Below, piece after piece: positions 17,237 to 27,154 of a stretch of DNA of 64,000 nucleotides. How positions within the stretch are numbered: the first letter of the stretch is position 1; each line of letters opens with the position of its first letter. The translations under genes were made by a program, and so were the position numbers. Source of the DNA: CAVRXZ01 sp963773035 (GTDB lineage Bacteria; Acidobacteriota; Vicinamibacteria; Vicinamibacterales; CAVVIG01); NCBI GenBank assembly GCA_963773035.1, contig CAVYZX010000004.1, forward strand, positions 644,300 through 708,299, in the 5' to 3' direction. The notes beneath the pieces were generated by a model. It made no database searches. It was not told the origin of the DNA and was given only the letters and a program-made list of their open reading frames with translations.

Positions 17237-17264
17237 TTGACACGTCCTTATCGTCAGGGATAAT
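17237..17264 (+). promoter_or_regulatory. Sigma-70-type promoter for the TonB-dependent receptor
   Basis: TTGACA (17237-17242) is followed after 16 bases by GATAAT (17259-17264). This is a full -35 consensus and a five-of-six -10. A transcript would begin near 17271 and leave a leader of about 140 bases before the receptor ATG at 17413. Confidence 0.6.
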
Positions 17265-17412
17265 CACCGAGCGCGTAAGGAACCCGTAGGACCAACCCCC
17301 TCTAGGCGGTGACACTCGACGACAACTTCGCCTCCACATCGAACTGATGTCCGGCCGTTGTGCCGGCAATTCGCATACTGGGAAACACGGGTGTTGCGGA
17401 AGGAGGCAGTTC

Positions 17413-20400
17413 ATGGCACGCACGAGCGTCGTAGTCGTAGGCGTGAGCGTCATCGTGTGCGCGCTGCACGCTCCACCGGCCGCGGTGGCGCAGCAGGCGA
17501 CGGCAAGCGGGATCGCGGGCCTAGTCAAAGACGCATCGGGGGCGGTGCTGCCCGGCGTCACCGTCGAAGCAACTAGTCCGGCCCTGATCGAAAGGGCCCG
17601 TACCGTCGTCACCGACAGCGATGGCAGGTACAACATCGTCGATCTGCGACCAGGCACTTATGCAGTCACCTTCACGCTAGGCGGCTTCACCACCTTCAAG
17701 CGGGATGGCATCGAGCTGCCGTCGGGGTTCACGGCGACAGTAAACGCAGACATGCAGATCGGAGCTCTCACGGAGACGATTACGGTGTCGGGCCAGTCTC
17801 CGCTTGTCGACACGCGAACCGCTCGCAAGCAAACCCTGGTCTCCAGTGACCTGCTCAACGCGCTGCCGAGCAGTGTGAAAAACATGAATAACCTCGTGAC
17901 ACTCACCCCCGGATTTCGAGGCAACGAAGGCTTTGACGTCACTGGAGGCTACACGGGGCAGGTCGGTGCCACCTACCATGGCAAGGGGGGCACCAACGTC
18001 GCGTTCGACGGAATGGGGATCCAACACTCGCAGGGCAACCAGGGCTACAACCAGAACCAGGAAATCGTGCAGGAAACGGTGCTCTCCATTAGTGGGATCT
18101 CGGCCGACAACAACTCCGACGGCGTTCAGATCAACCTCGTTCCCAAGGAGGGCGGCAATACCTTCAGGGGCAGCGTCTCCGGCCTCTACTCCGGCACCGG
18201 CTTGCAAAGCGACAATTTGACCGACTCGCTGCGCGCCCGCGGCCTTACGACTGTCACCACCGTCAACTACATCTTTGATTCGGGCTTCACGTTGGGCGGC
18301 CCGATCAAGAAGGACACGCTCTGGTTCTTTCACTCGTTTCGGGAGTGGGGCAACGAGCGCCAGGCTGCCGGCAAGTTCTTCAACCTGACGCAAGGCACGA
18401 TGTTCTACACCCCCGACAATGATCGGCCGGCGTACGTTCACGAGTGGTACGAGTCCAAAGCCACGCGCGTGACATGGCGGGCGTCGGAGCGAAACAAGTT
18501 CAACTTCTTCGTCGATCCTCAGCGCGACTGCCATTGCCCGGCGAATGTGGCGAGCGGAAACGTCAGCGCGCCGGAGTCGTTTTTCAGCTATCGCCTCCAC
18601 CCGGCCGGGCTGTATCAGGCCACCTGGAACGCGCCGTGGACCAGTAAGCTTTTGTTCGAGGCCGGCGCGGGGCGGGTGGACGGCAGCTGGCCGACGTACT
18701 CGAATGAAGAGTTCAATGTGAAGGACTCTGATATTTCCATCTTCGAGCAGTCAACCGGCATGCAGTACAACGCGGTGACGACCTACAACGCCCGCAAGGA
18801 CGTTCCGCGCTGGTCTCAGCGCGCCTCCATGTCCTACGTCACCGGGACGCATGCCGTTAAAGCGGGGATGCAACTCGAGGAGATGGTCTGGGACCAAAGC
18901 ACGGAGGTTCACGGCAACGTGAACTACACGTTCAACAACCGGCTACCGGTCAGCATCACCCAGTACGCGACACCGTATCTCCAGTTGAACAACGTCATGG
19001 ATTTCGGCTTCTTCGCGCAGGATCAATGGACCCTCAAGCGCCTGACGGCCACATACGGCATCCGGTTCGAGTACTTCAAGGGGTGGATACCACCTCAGCA
19101 GGTGGACGCCACTCCCAACGGGTGGGTTCCCGAGCGCAACTTCGGTGAGGTGGACAACGTGCCTCTGTGGAAGGACTTCGAGCCGCGAGTGGGCGCGGCG
19201 TACGATCTGTTCGGCGACGGCAAGACCGCGCTGAAGGTGGCGCTGGGACGTTACGTTCAGAAGAACAGTGCCGCAATCGCGCTCGCCAATAACCCGATTA
19301 CGACCTCAATCAACACGGTCACTCGCACGTGGAACGACACCAACTTCAATTACATTCCGGACTGCGACTTGGCGAACCGTGGCGCAAACGGTGAGTGCGG
19401 CGCCATGAACAATCTGAGCTTCGGGGCATTCAACCCCAACACGCGCTATGCCGAGGATGCCATTCGTGGCTACGGCCGCCGCGGCTACAACTGGGATTTC
19501 ACGACCGAGGTGCAACGCGAACTCCGCCCAGGCCTGTCGATGACCGCCGGCTATTACCGCAACTGGTATGGCAACTTCTTCGTCACGGACAACATATTGG
19601 TAACCCCTACCGACTTCAATCCGTTCTGCATCCCGGCGCCGGGTGATAGCCGACTGCCCGGCGGCGGCGGGTATCAAGTCTGTGGGCTGTATGACGTCAC
19701 GCCGGCGAAGTTCGGCCAGGTTAACAGCGAGGTGACCCAAGCGTCGAACTTCGGGGAGCTGAAGCTCGTGAATGACTTCTTCAACGTAAGCGCCAACGGG
19801 CGAATCGGTTCCGACGTCCAGTGGGGTGCCGGTGTGGACACCGGGCGTACGGTGAACGACGCCTGCTTCAACGTCGATTCTCCAGGCGCAGTGGCCGCTA
19901 GTCTCCTCCCAATCCAGGGTACCGGCGGCACATTTATCCCCTCGATACCGTCTTCGGCCACGACCGTTAACGGCCAATCAATCTGCAGAATCGTCACGCC
20001 GTTCAAGGCTCAAACGCAGGTGAAGGCCTTCGGCAGCTACAGGTTGCCGCGCGACTTCGTCGTGAGCCTCATCTTTCAAAACATCTCGGGACCCCAGGTC
20101 CTGGCGACCTATGCGGCACCCAACAGTGCGATCGTGCCGTCACTGGGCCGCAGCCTGGCGGCCTGCGGTACCAGAAGTCCGTGCACGAACACCGCCCCGG
20201 CTCCGCTGGTCGTTCCGCAAACGGTGTGGGAAGACCGGTACTCGCGACTCGACCTGCGGCTGGGAAAACGCTTCCAGCTGTCGCAACGGGTCCGCCTGCA
20301 GGGGAATCTGAACATTTACAACATTTTCAACGGCAGCGCCATTCTGGTGGAAAACACCAACTATGGGCCACTGTGGCTCCAACCCTCGCTGATTGAGGAC

Positions 20401-20439
20401 GGCCGCATGGTCCAGTTCAGCGCCATGCTGACCTTCTGA
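17413..20439 (+). CDS. TonB-dependent receptor with carboxypeptidase-regulatory-like N-domain (Oar type)
   Basis: 1008 aa from the ATG at 17413, with GGAAGGAGG close upstream. Signal peptide about 1-27. Residues about 30-115 are a CarboxypepD_reg-like beta-sandwich (GIAGLVKDASGAVLPGVTVE, DSDGRYNIVDLRPGTYAV). Residues about 120-260 are the plug (ETITVSGQSPLVDT; NNLVTLTPGF). The remainder is a large outer-membrane barrel ending in Phe (VQFSAMLTF), the usual signal for BAM insertion. It imports a bulky ligand, possibly a peptide or carbohydrate, using TonB energy. The Tat-exported amidohydrolase gene follows in the same direction and may act on the imported material. Confidence 0.9.
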   Translation: MARTSVVVVGVSVIVCALHAPPAAVAQQATASGIAGLVKDASGAVLPGVTVEATSPALIERARTVVTDSDGRYNIVDLRPGTYAVTFTLGGFTTFKRDGIELPSGFTATVNADMQIGALTETITVSGQSPLVDTRTARKQTLVSSDLLNALPSSVKNMNNLVTLTPGFRGNEGFDVTGGYTGQVGATYHGKGGTNVAFDGMGIQHSQGNQGYNQNQEIVQETVLSISGISADNNSDGVQINLVPKEGGNTFRGSVSGLYSGTGLQSDNLTDSLRARGLTTVTTVNYIFDSGFTLGGPIKKDTLWFFHSFREWGNERQAAGKFFNLTQGTMFYTPDNDRPAYVHEWYESKATRVTWRASERNKFNFFVDPQRDCHCPANVASGNVSAPESFFSYRLHPAGLYQATWNAPWTSKLLFEAGAGRVDGSWPTYSNEEFNVKDSDISIFEQSTGMQYNAVTTYNARKDVPRWSQRASMSYVTGTHAVKAGMQLEEMVWDQSTEVHGNVNYTFNNRLPVSITQYATPYLQLNNVMDFGFFAQDQWTLKRLTATYGIRFEYFKGWIPPQQVDATPNGWVPERNFGEVDNVPLWKDFEPRVGAAYDLFGDGKTALKVALGRYVQKNSAAIALANNPITTSINTVTRTWNDTNFNYIPDCDLANRGANGECGAMNNLSFGAFNPNTRYAEDAIRGYGRRGYNWDFTTEVQRELRPGLSMTAGYYRNWYGNFFVTDNILVTPTDFNPFCIPAPGDSRLPGGGGYQVCGLYDVTPAKFGQVNSEVTQASNFGELKLVNDFFNVSANGRIGSDVQWGAGVDTGRTVNDACFNVDSPGAVAASLLPIQGTGGTFIPSIPSSATTVNGQSICRIVTPFKAQTQVKAFGSYRLPRDFVVSLIFQNISGPQVLATYAAPNSAIVPSLGRSLAACGTRSPCTNTAPAPLVVPQTVWEDRYSRLDLRLGKRFQLSQRVRLQGNLNIYNIFNGSAILVENTNYGPLWLQPSLIEDGRMVQFSAMLTF

Positions 20440-20445
20440 AGAACG

Positions 20446-20485
20446 GCCGTGCGGGGGGCTGCTTCCGCCAAGCCTCCCGCACGGC
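20446..20485 (+). terminator. Hairpin after TonB-dependent receptor gene
   Basis: GCCGTGCGGG and CCCGCACGGC form a perfect ten-base stem with a 20-base loop, starting six bases after the receptor stop. It probably terminates or attenuates transcription before the amidohydrolase gene. No T-run is present. Confidence 0.5.
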
Positions 20486-20555
20486 GCTCGTCGCGCCAGC
20501 TCTTTCCGACCTCCACGAAGGGGAGGACTCGTGGGCTTTTCGTAAGGAGGAATCG

Positions 20556-22359
20556 ATGCGACGCAAGCGCCCCATCCCCAGGAACGTACTTGAGGCGCCC
20601 ACGCCCGTGGCCGACACGTCGGCGCCGAGCAGGAACACGCGTCGCGAGTTTCTCAAGTCGAGTGCGGGTGCGCTGGGACTTGCGGCCGCTGGGCTCGGTT
20701 CCCCAACGCTGGTCGGTCCCGCGCTCGCCCAGTCAAGGCGGATCGTGCTGAAGGACGCCATCGTTCTGAGCCTCGATCCCAAGGTCGGGGACTTCGAGAA
20801 AGCGGACGTCTTGATCGAGGGGAAGAAGATCTCGCAGATCGGGCCGAATCTGAATGCCGGAAACGCCGAGAGGATCGATTGCACGGGCATGATCGTCATG
20901 CCCGGGTTCGTGACCACTCACCACCATCAGTTCTATACGCTCCAAAGGAGTCTGATCCCCGACGGCCTGATCATTTTTCCCGGCAACCCTGATCAAGAGC
21001 CGACGGCCTGGCCACACGAAACTTATGGCTCGGTCCCAGGTAACATCTGGACCCAGGGCCGAATCCCAGACCCCGCGAATCCCGGCAAGTACTTATGGGA
21101 CTTGGGACGTCCTCCATACGACCCTGAGGACAACTATCTCTCAGAGCTCGTGGCTTGTCTCGGCGAGATCACACAGGGCATCACTTGTGGAACCGACACC
21201 TCACAAGCCAATCACTCGCCGGAGTACACCGACGCACTAATCCAGGGTTTGATCGACTCCGGTCGCCGAACCGTGTTCGACTACGGCGGAGGGGCGGACC
21301 GAGGTCAGGCTGAATTTCCAGGCGCGATGGGTGATGCAACGAAAGGCATAGGCCGGATCGCGAAGAAGTACTTCAGCTCGAAGGACCAGTTGGTGACGCT
21401 TGGCTGCGGCAGCGGCGCAGGGCCGGCGTTCTCAGGCGCCGCGTATACAGGCTGGCAGCTTGGCCGCTCTTTTGGGGCGTACATCAACAACCATGCGGTG
21501 GGCAACCCGAGGGGAATCATCGATGCGGCCGCCGACGCCCGGAACGGTTCCGACTGGTCGGATGTCACCTTCGTTCACGCCACTCGATGGCAAGACAACA
21601 CGCTGGGCCAGATCGGCCCCAGACTCGTCGGGCTACCCGAACAACAACCAGTCGAGAGCGTGGGAAATCGTGCGCGACCGAGGCGCTCATGTTTCCATCG
21701 CCGTCCTCATCGAGCAGCAAATGCGGCACGGGATGCCGCCGTTTCAGGCGGCGCTCAACCATGGCATCCTGCCGAGCCTCAGCGCGGATGTCGACACAAA
21801 CATGACTCCCGATCCGTTCTCGCTCATGCGTGGTGCGTTCTGTTGTCAACGCGGGTTGGCCAATGACCTTGCCTTCAAGGAGAGCAACCCCGGGAATCTG
21901 CCGATCCCGCAACTCGTCACCGCGCGGCAGTGCATCGAGATGGCGACGGTCGCCGGTGCGGCGGGAAGCGGCCTGCTCGACAAAATCGGCACATTGACGC
22001 CCGGTAAGGAGGCCGACATCGTCGTGCTCGACGCGAATACCATCACCATCGCACCAATGAACAATGTCCCCGGCGCGATCGTGACGATGATGGACACCCG
22101 CAACGTTCGACATGTGATGATTGCGGGCAAGTTCGTTTTCAGGAACGGCAAGCTCGTGGGTTGGGACGAGAAGAAGCTCGTGCGAGACGTGATCCGGGCC
22201 CGCGACCAGGTGCTGGCCCGGATCAACAGCAAACCGCTCGTCGGCGCGATTCCAGCCGGCCTTAACAGCCTCGCCAATCCTTACAGGCCGAACTTCCTGG
22301 ACTCGTGCTGCCACAAGGGACTGAATACGACTGCCGCAGAATATAAGTTGAGACCGTAA
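20556..22359 (+). CDS. Tat-exported amidohydrolase (AtzA/SsnA-like), single frameshift
   Basis: AAGGAGG precedes the ATG at 20556. Residues 30-60 are a twin-arginine signal (NTRREFLKSSAGALGL). The metallo-dependent hydrolase core follows: beta-sandwich VLKDAIVLSLDP, metal-binding HxH in PGFVTTHHHQF, and DVTFVHATRWQDN. Conserved sequence then moves to another frame (DSSGYPNNNQSRAWEIVRD, LPSLSADVDTNMT, LTPGKEADIVVLD) and runs to 22359. The span is 3n+1. Removing one G at 21615-21616 would give an uninterrupted protein of about 600 aa. Members deaminate or hydrolyse cyclic amides and chlorotriazines; substrate unknown. It may be intact in the organism if the extra G is an error. Confidence 0.75.
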
Positions 22360-22472
22360 AAGCTGTCACAAAGTCACGGAGCAGACGCAGGTCTGAGAGC
22401 GCCCGGCGTTGATTGTGGCTTTTCAGCCATTCGCGTCAACCTCTGAGCTGCGAAATTCGTCCAAGAGCTGGT

Positions 22473-24989
22473 ATGGCAACCACGCTTTCCGATGTCCAGC
22501 TTGCGATCCGGAGCCTCCGTCGAAGTCCGCTGTTTGCGGTTGTGGCCACTGCCTCGATTGCGCTCGGAATCGGCGCCAACACCGCGATTTTTACGCTGAT
22601 CGACCAGATCCTCCTGAGGAAGCTCCCTGTCACTGCTCCCGATCAGCTGGTGATGCTGCATCAGGAGGCCAGCAACATGGGCAGCAACATGGGCACGCGG
22701 ATGAACTCCTATCCGCTGTACCAAGACCTTCAGCAGAAGGCCGAACCGCTGTCGGAAGTGCTGTGCCGGCGTCTGGTGCCCGCGTCGCTCGGCATCGACA
22801 ACCAGACCGAGCGCGTCGAGGCGGAAATGGTGTCGGGCAACTACTTTTCCATGCTTGGCGTGAAGCCGGCCATCGGGCGGGTGTTCAACTCGCAGGATGA
22901 CGATCAGGTGTATCGCGGACATCCAACGGTCGTGCTGAGCCACAGCTACTGGGTCAGCCGATTCGCCCGCGATCCCGGTGTTGTCGGCAAGAAGATCCGC
23001 GTGAACGACTATCCGATGACGATCGTCGGCGTGTCGGCGGAAGGCTTCGCCGGTCTCGATCCTGCGCAATCCCCGCAAATCCGAGTGCCTATCCTGATGA
23101 AGGATGTCATGGTGCCGGATTTCGGCTGGCTTCACATGGACGACCGCCGCGCGAGATGGGTGCAGGTGTTCGGCCGCCTCAAACCCGGGTACACCGTCGA
23201 GTCGGCGCAGGCACCGATCCAAGGTCTATTCACTCAAATCCGCGCGTATGAAATGAGCCTCCCGGCCGCCAAAGACTGGTCGAACTTCTCGCGTATGGAG
23301 TTCATGAAAGGCCGCCTGCTGACTGCCGCCGCGGCCATCGGCTTTTCGCCGCTGCGAAACGACTTCTCGACGGCGCTCGTGGTGCTGATGTGCATGGTCG
23401 GGCTGGTTCTTCTGATCGCGTGCGCCAACGTCGCCAACCTGCTGATCGCCAGGAGCGTCAATCGGCAGAAAGAAATCGCCGTGCGCTTGTCGCTGGGCGC
23501 TTCGCGCGGACGGCTGGTCCGCCAGTTGCTGGCCGAGAGCCTCGTCCTCTCGAGCCTGGGCGGAGTGGCGGGGCTCGGCATCGCGTTCGTTCTGACGCGA
23601 GGGCTCCTCGCCCTCATCCCGCAACAGGGACAGCCGCTGCTGATTACGCCCCATCCGGATTTACGCATCCTCGCATTCACGATCGCTCTGACGGTCGGCA
23701 CCGGGATCGTGTTCGGCCTGCTTCCAGCGTTACGCGCAAGCCGGTTCGACCCCTGGACCACGTTGAAAGACACCATGGGATCGATCGCCGGAGCCAAAGG
23801 ATCGCTGTTTCTACGCAAGGGTCTCGTGACGACCCAGGTCGCTCTCAGTTTTCTTTTGCTCTTCGGCGCCGGGTTGTTCGTCCGCAGCCTGCAGAACCTG
23901 AAGACGACCGACGCCGGTGTGGCAGTGGACAACCTGGTCTCGTTCCAGCTCGCACCGGCGCTCAGCGGCTACGACAACGAGCGCGCGACTCTTTTCTATC
24001 GGAACCTGCGCGATCGACTGCGAGCCGTGCCTGGCGTGCAATCAGCGGCCTTCGCGACCGTTGCGATCCTCTCGGGCAATGAATGGGACAGCTCGATGGG
24101 CGTCGAGGGACATCAGGCCAAGGACGGCGAAGATATGCAGGCCTTCATGAACGCCGTCTCGCCCGGTTACTTCCAGACGATGAAGACGCCGTTTCTCGAA
24201 GGCCGCGATTTCAGAGACGGCGAAGCCAGGGAGCTCACAGGCCTCAGCTATACGGGCGTCACGATTGTGAATCGCCGCTTCGCCGAGCACTTCTTTCCAG
24301 GCCGCAGCGCCGTAGGAAAGCACATCGGGTTTGGCAACCTACGAGACTCAAAGCTGTCCATCGAGATCATCGGTGTCGTTGCCGACTCGTTGTACGAAGG
24401 ACCGCGCGAGGGCATTCATCGGCAAGTGTTCATACCCAACTGGGGGAAGAACAGCGCGGTGTTCTACGTGCGAACGCTCGTCGACTCTGCCTCCTCGTAC
24501 GGCATGCTGCGCAACGAAGTGCGGCAGTTGGATTCCGCGATTCCTGTCTTTTCGATGAAGACGCTCGAAGCACAACTCGACGAGACCCTTCTGAGCGATC
24601 GTCTTGTCGCGATGCTGTCAGGGGGATTCGGCCTGGTCGCCACTCTGCTGGCGACGATCGGTCTCTACGGCGTGATGGCGTTCGTCGTCGCGCGGAGCAC
24701 GAAGGAGCTCGGGATTCGTCTCGCGCTCGGCGCGCAGCCGGCGTTCGTCATCTGGCTGGTGATGCGGGAAGTCGTACTGCTGCTCGTGATCGGATTGGCC
24801 GTCGGCATCCCGACCGCATTGGGATTAGGCCGCTACGTCGCGTCACAGTTGTACGGCATTCAAGCGCACGATCCCACGATCACGGGCCTGACCGTCGCGT
24901 TGCTGGCTGCTGTGGCGGCTGCAGCCGGTTTCGTCCCTGCGCTGCGCGCCAGCCGGATCGATCCGATCCTGGCGCTGCGCTACGAATAG
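22473..24989 (+). CDS. MacB/FtsX-like ABC transporter permease (acidobacterial duplicated type)
   Basis: 838 aa from the ATG at 22473. The N-terminal helix AIRSLRRSPLFAVVATASIA with LGIGANTAIFTLIDQILLRK is the hallmark. It is followed by a MacB-type periplasmic domain (SGNYFSMLGVKPAIGRVF) and two FtsX permease blocks: about 325-440 (LLIACANVANLLIARSVNRQ) and about 720-838 (LVATLLATIGLYGVMAFVVA, ending PILALRYE). No ATPase is encoded alongside, so it is an orphan permease, as usual for this lineage. Probable role: mechanotransmission or export linked to efflux or lipoprotein handling; the cargo is unknown. Confidence 0.9.
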   Translation: MATTLSDVQLAIRSLRRSPLFAVVATASIALGIGANTAIFTLIDQILLRKLPVTAPDQLVMLHQEASNMGSNMGTRMNSYPLYQDLQQKAEPLSEVLCRRLVPASLGIDNQTERVEAEMVSGNYFSMLGVKPAIGRVFNSQDDDQVYRGHPTVVLSHSYWVSRFARDPGVVGKKIRVNDYPMTIVGVSAEGFAGLDPAQSPQIRVPILMKDVMVPDFGWLHMDDRRARWVQVFGRLKPGYTVESAQAPIQGLFTQIRAYEMSLPAAKDWSNFSRMEFMKGRLLTAAAAIGFSPLRNDFSTALVVLMCMVGLVLLIACANVANLLIARSVNRQKEIAVRLSLGASRGRLVRQLLAESLVLSSLGGVAGLGIAFVLTRGLLALIPQQGQPLLITPHPDLRILAFTIALTVGTGIVFGLLPALRASRFDPWTTLKDTMGSIAGAKGSLFLRKGLVTTQVALSFLLLFGAGLFVRSLQNLKTTDAGVAVDNLVSFQLAPALSGYDNERATLFYRNLRDRLRAVPGVQSAAFATVAILSGNEWDSSMGVEGHQAKDGEDMQAFMNAVSPGYFQTMKTPFLEGRDFRDGEARELTGLSYTGVTIVNRRFAEHFFPGRSAVGKHIGFGNLRDSKLSIEIIGVVADSLYEGPREGIHRQVFIPNWGKNSAVFYVRTLVDSASSYGMLRNEVRQLDSAIPVFSMKTLEAQLDETLLSDRLVAMLSGGFGLVATLLATIGLYGVMAFVVARSTKELGIRLALGAQPAFVIWLVMREVVLLLVIGLAVGIPTALGLGRYVASQLYGIQAHDPTITGLTVALLAAVAAAAGFVPALRASRIDPILALRYE

Positions 24990-25005
24990 CGCCCTCAACT
25001 CATCT

Positions 25006-27069
25006 GTGGGTCCGTCGATCGAGATCACGCACATCAGCTTGCTCGACCATTCTGCGCGGTGCTTTTCGCATCGGTTCCAGCGCGTGCAACAGGCCACATG
25101 GACGTCTCCGGCGACCAACCGACTGCTTCTCGAAGCCGGCGTCGGCACGTATCTCTCCCGTTGGGGCACGAACCGCCGCCCGGACAGCATCAGCGGCGAT
25201 CTCGTTCGGGTCGTCGAGGGCTGTTCGATCGCCGGATGCGCGAACAACGGCGGCATTCCAGCCTTGAACTATCGCTCGGAGGCACCATTCGACGACTGGA
25301 TTGGCGCACACGTCTGGCGTGCATCCGCGTCCTATGTCACGGGCGCGCACAGCATGAAGTTCGGCTATCAGGGCGCCTGGCACGACGATCAGCAGAAGAA
25401 CTTCCCGAACAGCACGGCGACCGCCTATCAATTCCAGAATGGCTCCGCCGGTTGCGCGAATCCAACGTCCCCCACGAGTTGTCCGGGCGTATTGATCGCG
25501 GAATCGTTGAGTCCGTATCAGGTGCTGCAAGACGTCCGCTACGATGCGTTCTACGCGCAGGAACAGTACACGACCGGTCGGTTCACCTTGCAGGGCGCAG
25601 TCCGGCTCGATCATTCGTGGAGTTATTTCCCGGATGAAACCGTCGGGCCCGTGCGCTTCCTGACAACACCGGTCACGTTCGCACAAGACGACCCCGCGCT
25701 TTCCACGGCATCGACGCTCCTCTGCAGCAGCGACTTGAAAGGTGCGAACCTGCCAGCTAGCTTCTCGAAAACCTGCATTAACAACGTGACCGGCTACAGG
25801 GACATCACGCCTCGCGGCGGCGTTGCATGGGACGTCTTTGGGACCGGCAAGACATCGGTCAAGGTCTCGATGGGCAAGTACCTCGAGGCTGCGAGCAGCG
25901 GCAACGGCAACTACACGGCAGGTAACCCTGTCTCACGTATGCCGACCAACATGGCGTTGAACTTCCTGCCGCCGGGCTCGATCAACCGATCGTGGAACGA
26001 CGCCAATCGAAACAACGTGCCGGATTGCGTGCTGGAGAATCCGATCGCCAACGGCGAATGCGGTCAGCTGAACAACCTGAATTTCGGGAAGCCGTTCTTC
26101 ACCAACAGCTTCAATTCGGAATTGATGGGCGGCTGGGGTGTGCGTCCGTCAGACTGGGGGTTCGTGGCTTCCGTCCAGCAGCAGGTCCTGCCACGAACCT
26201 CGATGGAGATCGGCTACTCGAGGCGGTGGCTGAACAACTTTACCGTCACCGACAACCTGATGACGCAACCCTCCGACTACACGCCGTTCAGCATCACGGC
26301 GCCGGCGGATGCGCGCCTGGGCGACGCAAGTGGCCAGGTCATCAACGGGCTCTTCAACGTGCAGCAGAACGTGGCGTCGCTGCTCAACAACTTCAACACG
26401 CTCGCATCGGACTACGGAAAACAGTACCAGCACTTCAACGGCATCCTGCTGAACGTCTCGTCGCGCGTACGGAATGGACTCACGCTCCAGGGCGGCTTCA
26501 ACACGGGGAAAACGGTCAGCGACAACTGCGAGATCCGCGCGCAGATTCCCGAGCTGGCCGTAGCCGGCATCGTATCGGCGGCGGGCCCTGGCGTCAGTCC
26601 GTCGAACCCGTGGTGCCATATCGACACGGGATGGCTCACTCGCGGGACGGCGCTCGCGGCCTACGAGATTCCGAAGGTGGAAGTGCTGTTCAGCACGACG
26701 TTCCGCACCGATCAGGGTGGTCAGCTCGCAGCCAACTACACGATTCCTCTGGCCGTTGCGCAAGCAGGCGGCTTCAATCGGCCCGCCTTTGCGAACGGCA
26801 TTTCGCCCATTGTCAACCTGGTTCAACCAGGAACACTGTATGGCGACCGAGTCAACGAGCTGGATTTCAAGATTGCGAAGATTCTGAAGTTCGGCGGCAC
26901 ACGGACCAACGTCGGCTTGGAGGTCTACAACGGGTTGAACTCGGCGGCAGTCCTGACTTACAACCAGGTGTTCAATCCGTTGGTTCAAAGTGGTCCGGGA
27001 GCGTGGTTGCAGCCGACGCAGATCATGATGCCACGTTTCTTCAAGATCACCGCGCAGTTCGATTTCTGA
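25006..27069 (+). pseudogene. 5'-truncated TonB-dependent receptor (barrel only)
   Basis: 687 codons are open, but the protein lacks signal peptide, carboxypeptidase-regulatory domain and plug. After about 25 unrelated residues it begins inside the barrel (VQQATWTSPATNRLLLEAGV), a segment aligning with the middle of the intact receptor at 17413 (YQATWNAPWTSKLLFEAGAG). It then runs to a normal barrel end (FFKITAQFDF, terminal Phe). Roughly 1.2-1.3 kb of 5' sequence is missing, and the junction lies only 16 bases after the ABC permease stop. Without plug and signal it cannot work as a transporter. I read this as a deletion remnant. Confidence 0.75.
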
Positions 27070-27154
27070 AATCCCTCGCTTCGGCTTGCGGTGAGCATAT
27101 GGCTTAGCACCGGACCTGTCGTCCTGTCGCCCTGACCCACGTCGCTCTCCGAAG

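Noticed and set aside
17677..18600. 307-codon open frame antisense to the TonB-dependent receptor
   Set aside because: GC-rich codon bias keeps the antisense frame open. It has no start signal or conserved motif and lies wholly within a confident gene.
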